64,000 nucleotides of DNA from Paenibacillus lupini (GTDB lineage Bacteria; Bacillota; Bacilli; Paenibacillales; Paenibacillaceae): positions 100,547-164,546 of the forward strand of contig NZ_JAASRW010000011.1 in the NCBI RefSeq assembly GCF_011761355.1, read 5' to 3'. The notes under the pieces are model-generated. The model saw only the letters and a program-made list of their open reading frames with translations, ran no database searches and had not been told where the DNA came from. This document shows positions 60,458 through 64,000 of the stretch, in pieces (position 1 is the stretch's first letter; every line of letters starts with the position of its first letter). The translations under genes and the position numbers were made by a program.

Positions 60458-61666
60458 ATGACGAAACGAACGGTATGGAAAAAAACAGCAATATCCTCAA
60501 TGGCATTGCTTATGCTTGCAGGTGGTGCATCGTCAGCATTCGCAAACGGCAGCCATAACGGTAACGGCGGAGGAAAAGGCGACGACCGTGATAACAACAA
60601 AGAAGAGCATGAAGTTCAAGTTAAATGGAAATTTAACGATGAAGAAGATATGAAATGGGCGACAGAATATATTATGCGTCTGGCATCAAAAGGCGTATTT
60701 ACTGGTTATGAGGATGGTACGTTTAAACCGAACCAGCAAATTTCCCGCATCGAAACGATTGTAGCTGCGGTTCGTCTGATGGGACTTAGAGAACAAGCCG
60801 AGTCAACAGCAGAAATGAACACGGAGCTGAACTTCAAGGACGCGGATCAAATTAAGAAGAAATATCCTTGGGCAGTAGGTTATGTTGCTGTCGCAGTAGA
60901 AAATGACCTGTTCTCTGAAACAGATTTCGAAGTGAAACCGCAGCAAAGTGCAACTCGTCTGTGGGCAGCAACTATTCTCGTTAAAGCGCTTAAATTGGAA
61001 GATGAAGCAAAAGCGCTCAGCAATACGAAGCTGGACTTTAAGGATGCGAAGAATATCCCTGCCGGATCTGTTGGCTATGTTGCACTTGCTATCAAGAAAG
61101 GTATTATTACAGGTTACTCGGATAAAACATTCCGTCCGAACCAACCGGTATCAAGAGCGGAGCTTGCAGCCCTGCTTGACCGTACGGATTCCGAAATTCC
61201 GGATAATGATGGACTAGCTATTACAGGTAAGCTGAAGGCAGCAGCAGCAAATGGTCAAATTACGATCGCTCAAACAAACGGTACAGATTTGACACTGAAT
61301 CTGGATCCGAATGTATTTATTTTCAGAGATGACAAGAAAGTAGCTGTTAGCGCACTGAAAGCCGGCGACGAGCTTCTTGTCCGCACTTATCAGAATAAAA
61401 TTGTATTCATCGAAGTAACGAAAGAAGTAGTTGATGAATCTAAGCTGTTTGACGTAACAGGAAAAATCAATACGATCACTTATAATGCAAATGGCAAGCT
61501 GTCCACGATTTCCATTACGAAGCAAGACGGAAATCAAACAATCGTAACGATCTATAATGTTGCGGACAATGTACTGATTGCAGGCGATCGTGATGATCTT
61601 GTAACAGGTCATGACATTAAAATAACAGGCAAAGATGGCGTTATTGCAGGAATTACGATTATATAA
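60458..61666 (+). CDS. SLH-domain surface protein
   Basis: A 402-residue secreted protein. The signal peptide ends at SSAFA, followed by a Gly/Asn/Asp-rich stretch. Three SLH domains occupy about residues 60-245 (KGVFTGYEDGTFKPNQQISRIETI; WAVGYVAVAVEN...; KGIITGYSDKTFRPNQPVSRAELAALL). The C-terminal 150 residues are beta-rich (ITGKLKAAAANGQITIAQTNG..., VTGKINTITYNANGKLSTISI) and form two similar halves. The SLH part should bind pyruvylated wall polymer. Start ATG 60458 directly follows a T-run and a hairpin that hides GGGAG. Confidence 0.9.
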   Translation: MTKRTVWKKTAISSMALLMLAGGASSAFANGSHNGNGGGKGDDRDNNKEEHEVQVKWKFNDEEDMKWATEYIMRLASKGVFTGYEDGTFKPNQQISRIETIVAAVRLMGLREQAESTAEMNTELNFKDADQIKKKYPWAVGYVAVAVENDLFSETDFEVKPQQSATRLWAATILVKALKLEDEAKALSNTKLDFKDAKNIPAGSVGYVALAIKKGIITGYSDKTFRPNQPVSRAELAALLDRTDSEIPDNDGLAITGKLKAAAANGQITIAQTNGTDLTLNLDPNVFIFRDDKKVAVSALKAGDELLVRTYQNKIVFIEVTKEVVDESKLFDVTGKINTITYNANGKLSTISITKQDGNQTIVTIYNVADNVLIAGDRDDLVTGHDIKITGKDGVIAGITII

Positions 61667-61675
61667 GTTGAAATA

Positions 61676-61720
61676 AAACGGGCATTCTTTTCCCTTGTGG
61701 AAAGGAATGCCTGTTTTTTT
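61676..61720 (+). terminator. Terminator after the SLH gene
   Basis: AACGGGCATTCTTTTCC pairs with GGAAAGGAATGCCTGTT, followed by TTTTTT. Confidence 0.9.
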
Positions 61721-61797
61721 TGATATTAACGCTGTAATTCGGTATGCTTGATAGATAAAAAGCAATTTATCTATTGTAATTGAAGGTGATGGTTAAC

Positions 61798-62544
61798 ATG
61801 AGCGAACCTATTCTGCAAGTTACAGGCTTGACTGGCGGTTACAGTCCGCGAAGACCTGTTCTTCATGATGTGAATTTTGAGGTCCGGGCAGGGGAAATGG
61901 TTGGTTTGATCGGATTAAATGGTGCAGGGAAAAGCACAACAATCAAGCATGTCCTTGGTTTAATGAAGCCGCATCAGGGAATTGTGAAAGTCGATGGTGT
62001 GACGCTGGAGGAGAATGCAGAGCGGTACCGGTCTGCTTTTGCCTATGTGCCTGAAACGCCAGTATTATTTGATGAGCTGACGGTCGAAGAGCATTTGCGC
62101 TTAACAGGCATGGCCTATAATGTAGCGGAACCTCAATTCGATGTGCGTCAGGATCAACTTCTAAACGAATTTCAGATGATGGCCAAACGTGCCGCTTTTG
62201 CTTCCCATTTATCTAAAGGGATGAAGCAGAAGGTAATGATTATGAATGCACTGCTTGCTGAGCCGCCGCTGTATATGATTGATGAACCGTTTCTTGGACT
62301 CGACCCGCTTGGTATCCGATCTTTGCTGGAGAGGCTGGTTGAGGTGAAGAAAAGAGGCTCGGCAATCTTGATGAGCTCTCATATCTTAGCAACGGTGGAG
62401 GCCTATTGTGATCGTTTCATTATCATGCATCAAGGCCGAGTTGCTGCATATGGCACGCTTGATGAAGTATGCCAGGCTGCAGGTGTTGAAGCGCGGGGCG
62501 GCGCGCTGGAGGATGCCTTTTACAAGCTGGTTACTGAGCAATGA
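61798..62544 (+). CDS. ecsA: ABC transporter ATP-binding protein EcsA
   Basis: A 248-residue ATPase of the EcsA type: Walker A GLNGAGKST, Q-loop region VPETPVLFDELTVEEHL, signature LSKGMKQK, Walker B LYMIDEPFLGLDP and switch His in SSHILATVE. In Bacillus, EcsAB affects regulated intramembrane proteolysis (RasP), secretion and sporulation. ATG 61798 has AAGGTGATG upstream; TTG 61780 is less likely. The last 4 bases overlap ecsB (ATGA). Confidence 0.92.
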   Translation: MSEPILQVTGLTGGYSPRRPVLHDVNFEVRAGEMVGLIGLNGAGKSTTIKHVLGLMKPHQGIVKVDGVTLEENAERYRSAFAYVPETPVLFDELTVEEHLRLTGMAYNVAEPQFDVRQDQLLNEFQMMAKRAAFASHLSKGMKQKVMIMNALLAEPPLYMIDEPFLGLDPLGIRSLLERLVEVKKRGSAILMSSHILATVEAYCDRFIIMHQGRVAAYGTLDEVCQAAGVEARGGALEDAFYKLVTEQ

Positions 62545-63785
62545 GCGGGGCACTAATAGAGAAGTTATGGCTGAAGAGGTCGGGTGAATTCCGCAAAGAA
62601 GTAACTCCTTACTTCGGCTATATGGCGCAAAGCGGCTTCCCGTTATTTATGTCGTTTATCGTGTTGTCTTCGGCGTTTGGTTACATAAAGCTGATTCACG
62701 ATTTACCGGAGCATTTTCCAATTACACTTGTCGGGATCCTTGCGATGTTTCCCGTCTTAAGCTGGAGTCCGCTCCGAACTTGGTTAACTTCTCCCGATCT
62801 TGTCTTTCATATGCCTCGGGAGGCAGAAATGGGAAGCTATATGCGGAGATCCTTCCGCCGTTCGGCAATCCTAACTTCCTTGCTGGGTGCAGCTGTTCTG
62901 CTGCTCTATTGGCCGATTTATCGGCAGGGGGATAGTGAAGCGGGCTTCTGGGTCTTACTCCTGTTTGTGGCCGTTATCCGGGCGTTAAACCTATGGGGAG
63001 GATGGCAGGAAAGAAAGCTGGCCTGGTCAGGTGTTCGACGGCTGCTCCGGTTCCTTCGCTGGGCAGCAAATGCTCTCACGCTGGCTGTATTGCTGACATG
63101 TCTGCCATGGCAGGCGGCGTTGTTTTTGCTGCTGCTTATTGCTTTGTTCGTAGTGTTGTACAGGCTGCCGGACAAGCACTCTTACCCATGGGAAAGGCTG
63201 ATTGAAGAAGAAGCCCGAACGAGAAGAAGCTACTATTTGTTCTTTGGCTTATTTATTGATGTACCTACAATGCCTTCTCGTTCAGCCTCCAGAGCTTATC
63301 TAGCGTGGATCCTGCGGTTTATTCCGAATCGGCATCGTTTTACTTATGTATATTTGTACACGGCATCACTCGTCCGAACAGAGATTGGCGGCATCATGCT
63401 GCGGCTGGTTGTATTATTTGCATTAATTTTGTATTGGTTCGCTGAAGACGGCTGGCTGTCTGGATGGGGCGCTGCGGCGGTGTATCTCGTACTGCTGCAG
63501 TTAATCGCCGTACAGCTTGCAGGCCTCCGGCATGCTCATCGTTACTCCGTGTGGCGCCATGTTTATCCGCTGCCTGAGACGGAGAGAACAAGCAGCCTCC
63601 TGCTTGTTGATCGCTGGGCGATGGCGGTTGTCGCCTTCCTCACTTGGCTGCCAGCGGCCATTATGCTTCTGATTCAAGGCCTCGTTGTTCCGGCTTTCAC
63701 TGCGCTAGTGATCGCGTATGTGCAGGTTCTGTTCATCCGACCTGGGCGGTTACGGCGAAAGTTGGTTGACGACGACGAAGAGTAG
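62541..63785 (+). CDS. ecsB: ABC transporter permease EcsB
   Basis: A 414-residue membrane partner of EcsA with about 8-10 helices in clusters: YFGYMAQSGFPLFMSFIVLSSAFGYI, two central pairs, and a late group (LRLVVLFALILYWF, WAMAVVAFLTWLPAAIMLLIQGLVV). FRKEVTPYFGYM and SWSPLRTWLTSPDLVFHMPREA are EcsB-like. It overlaps ecsA by 4 bases, so the two are one unit. Usual EcsB length. No terminator follows before the nested palindrome at 63822. Confidence 0.9.
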   Translation: MSGALIEKLWLKRSGEFRKEVTPYFGYMAQSGFPLFMSFIVLSSAFGYIKLIHDLPEHFPITLVGILAMFPVLSWSPLRTWLTSPDLVFHMPREAEMGSYMRRSFRRSAILTSLLGAAVLLLYWPIYRQGDSEAGFWVLLLFVAVIRALNLWGGWQERKLAWSGVRRLLRFLRWAANALTLAVLLTCLPWQAALFLLLLIALFVVLYRLPDKHSYPWERLIEEEARTRRSYYLFFGLFIDVPTMPSRSASRAYLAWILRFIPNRHRFTYVYLYTASLVRTEIGGIMLRLVVLFALILYWFAEDGWLSGWGAAAVYLVLLQLIAVQLAGLRHAHRYSVWRHVYPLPETERTSSLLLVDRWAMAVVAFLTWLPAAIMLLIQGLVVPAFTALVIAYVQVLFIRPGRLRRKLVDDDEE

Positions 63786-63821
63786 AATTTTAAGTTCGAT
63801 TTGGTTAAAAGAAAACTACGC

Positions 63822-63933
63822 ATTCGAATGTTCTTTCGATCGCCATTGCTCGGGGATTCCTTGAATTAGTTTATATAGTGTTGGAATCCCCTCACAAAAG
63901 CGACTACTATCGTTTCTACAGAATCATTCGAAT
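63822..63933 (-). repeat. Nested palindrome, family copy 5 (reverse orientation)
   Basis: Outer stem 63822-63834/63920-63933 (ATTCGAATG(A)TTCT, one bulge) and inner stem 63852-63860/63883-63891 (GGGGATTCC). On the minus strand the loops read GAAACGATAGTAGTCGC and AATGGCGATCGAA, matching the loops of the other copies. It lies 37 bases after ecsB. The remaining bases to 64000 are AT-rich with nothing recognised. Confidence 0.75.
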
Positions 63934-64000
63934 TGCTCCGTTTACAATTAACCATCAATTTAAAATTCTTAAATAAAAAACAAAAACGGTCGTGCAGGAA

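Overview
The window reads as chromosomal DNA of a spore-forming, low-to-mid-GC Bacillota, most like Paenibacillus. Supporting signs are strong GGAGG-type ribosome sites, several TTG/GTG starts, a T-box leader ahead of pheST, a GerA-type germination operon, CotH/CotB/CotF-like coat proteins, SLH-domain surface proteins, an EcsAB pair and the pheST–zapA–mutS2–DUF350 order known from Bacillus. There is no CRISPR array, rRNA, tRNA, transposase or prophage.

Layout. 1–4.7 kb: a 5'-truncated unknown gene, an HMGL-type aldolase, a repeat-rich gap, a two-gene reverse operon with a GNAT, and a vWA lipoprotein. 4.8–7.8 kb: 5-oxoprolinase genes pxpB-pxpC-pxpA, overlapped by a gamma-glutamylcyclotransferase-like gene that could supply 5-oxoproline. 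8.3–10 kb: a methyl-accepting chemotaxis protein broken by one in-frame TAG. 10–14 kb: an MFS transporter with a divergent-box MarR regulator, small genes and a NarL-type two-component pair. 14–22.5 kb: T-box, pheS, pheT, then a ZapA homologue fused to about 1,350 residues of repeat-built coiled coil. 22.5–31 kb: a lipoprotein, an SDR, a CuA-domain lipoprotein, mutS2 with a DUF350 gene, a zinc-ribbon protein, an MFS protein and cysteine synthase. 31–38.7 kb is a sporulation block: cotH divergent from a CotB-like gene with a serine-bearing repeat tail, a second CotB-like gene, gerAB-gerAA-gerAC and two small coat genes. 38.8–45.3 kb: alaR-alaT-like pair, cobalamin adenosyltransferase, RluA synthase, ArsC/Spx-like protein, an aminotransferase and a 5'-3' exonuclease. 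45.6–54.5 kb is a surface block: a 2,222-residue SLH protein with 12 repeats, then a GNAT gene overlapping the first of three tail-collar paralogues. 54.5–63.8 kb: small proteins, an HRDC protein, a zinc-dependent phospholipase-like protein, CheX-like, SDR, DEAD-box helicase, SLH protein and ecsAB.

The strongest unusual signals are the giant ZapA fusion with its 15-residue module ladder (18123–22463) and a family of five dispersed nested palindromes. Their stems change from copy to copy with pairing kept, while the asymmetric internal loops stay conserved (1707, 30118, 43801, 44097 and 63822). The tail-collar triplet, the CotH/CotB-like pair, two other palindromic repeat arrays and a ribosome-site-masking hairpin before the second SLH gene are also worth checking. 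All family calls come from reading motifs; no database search was run.
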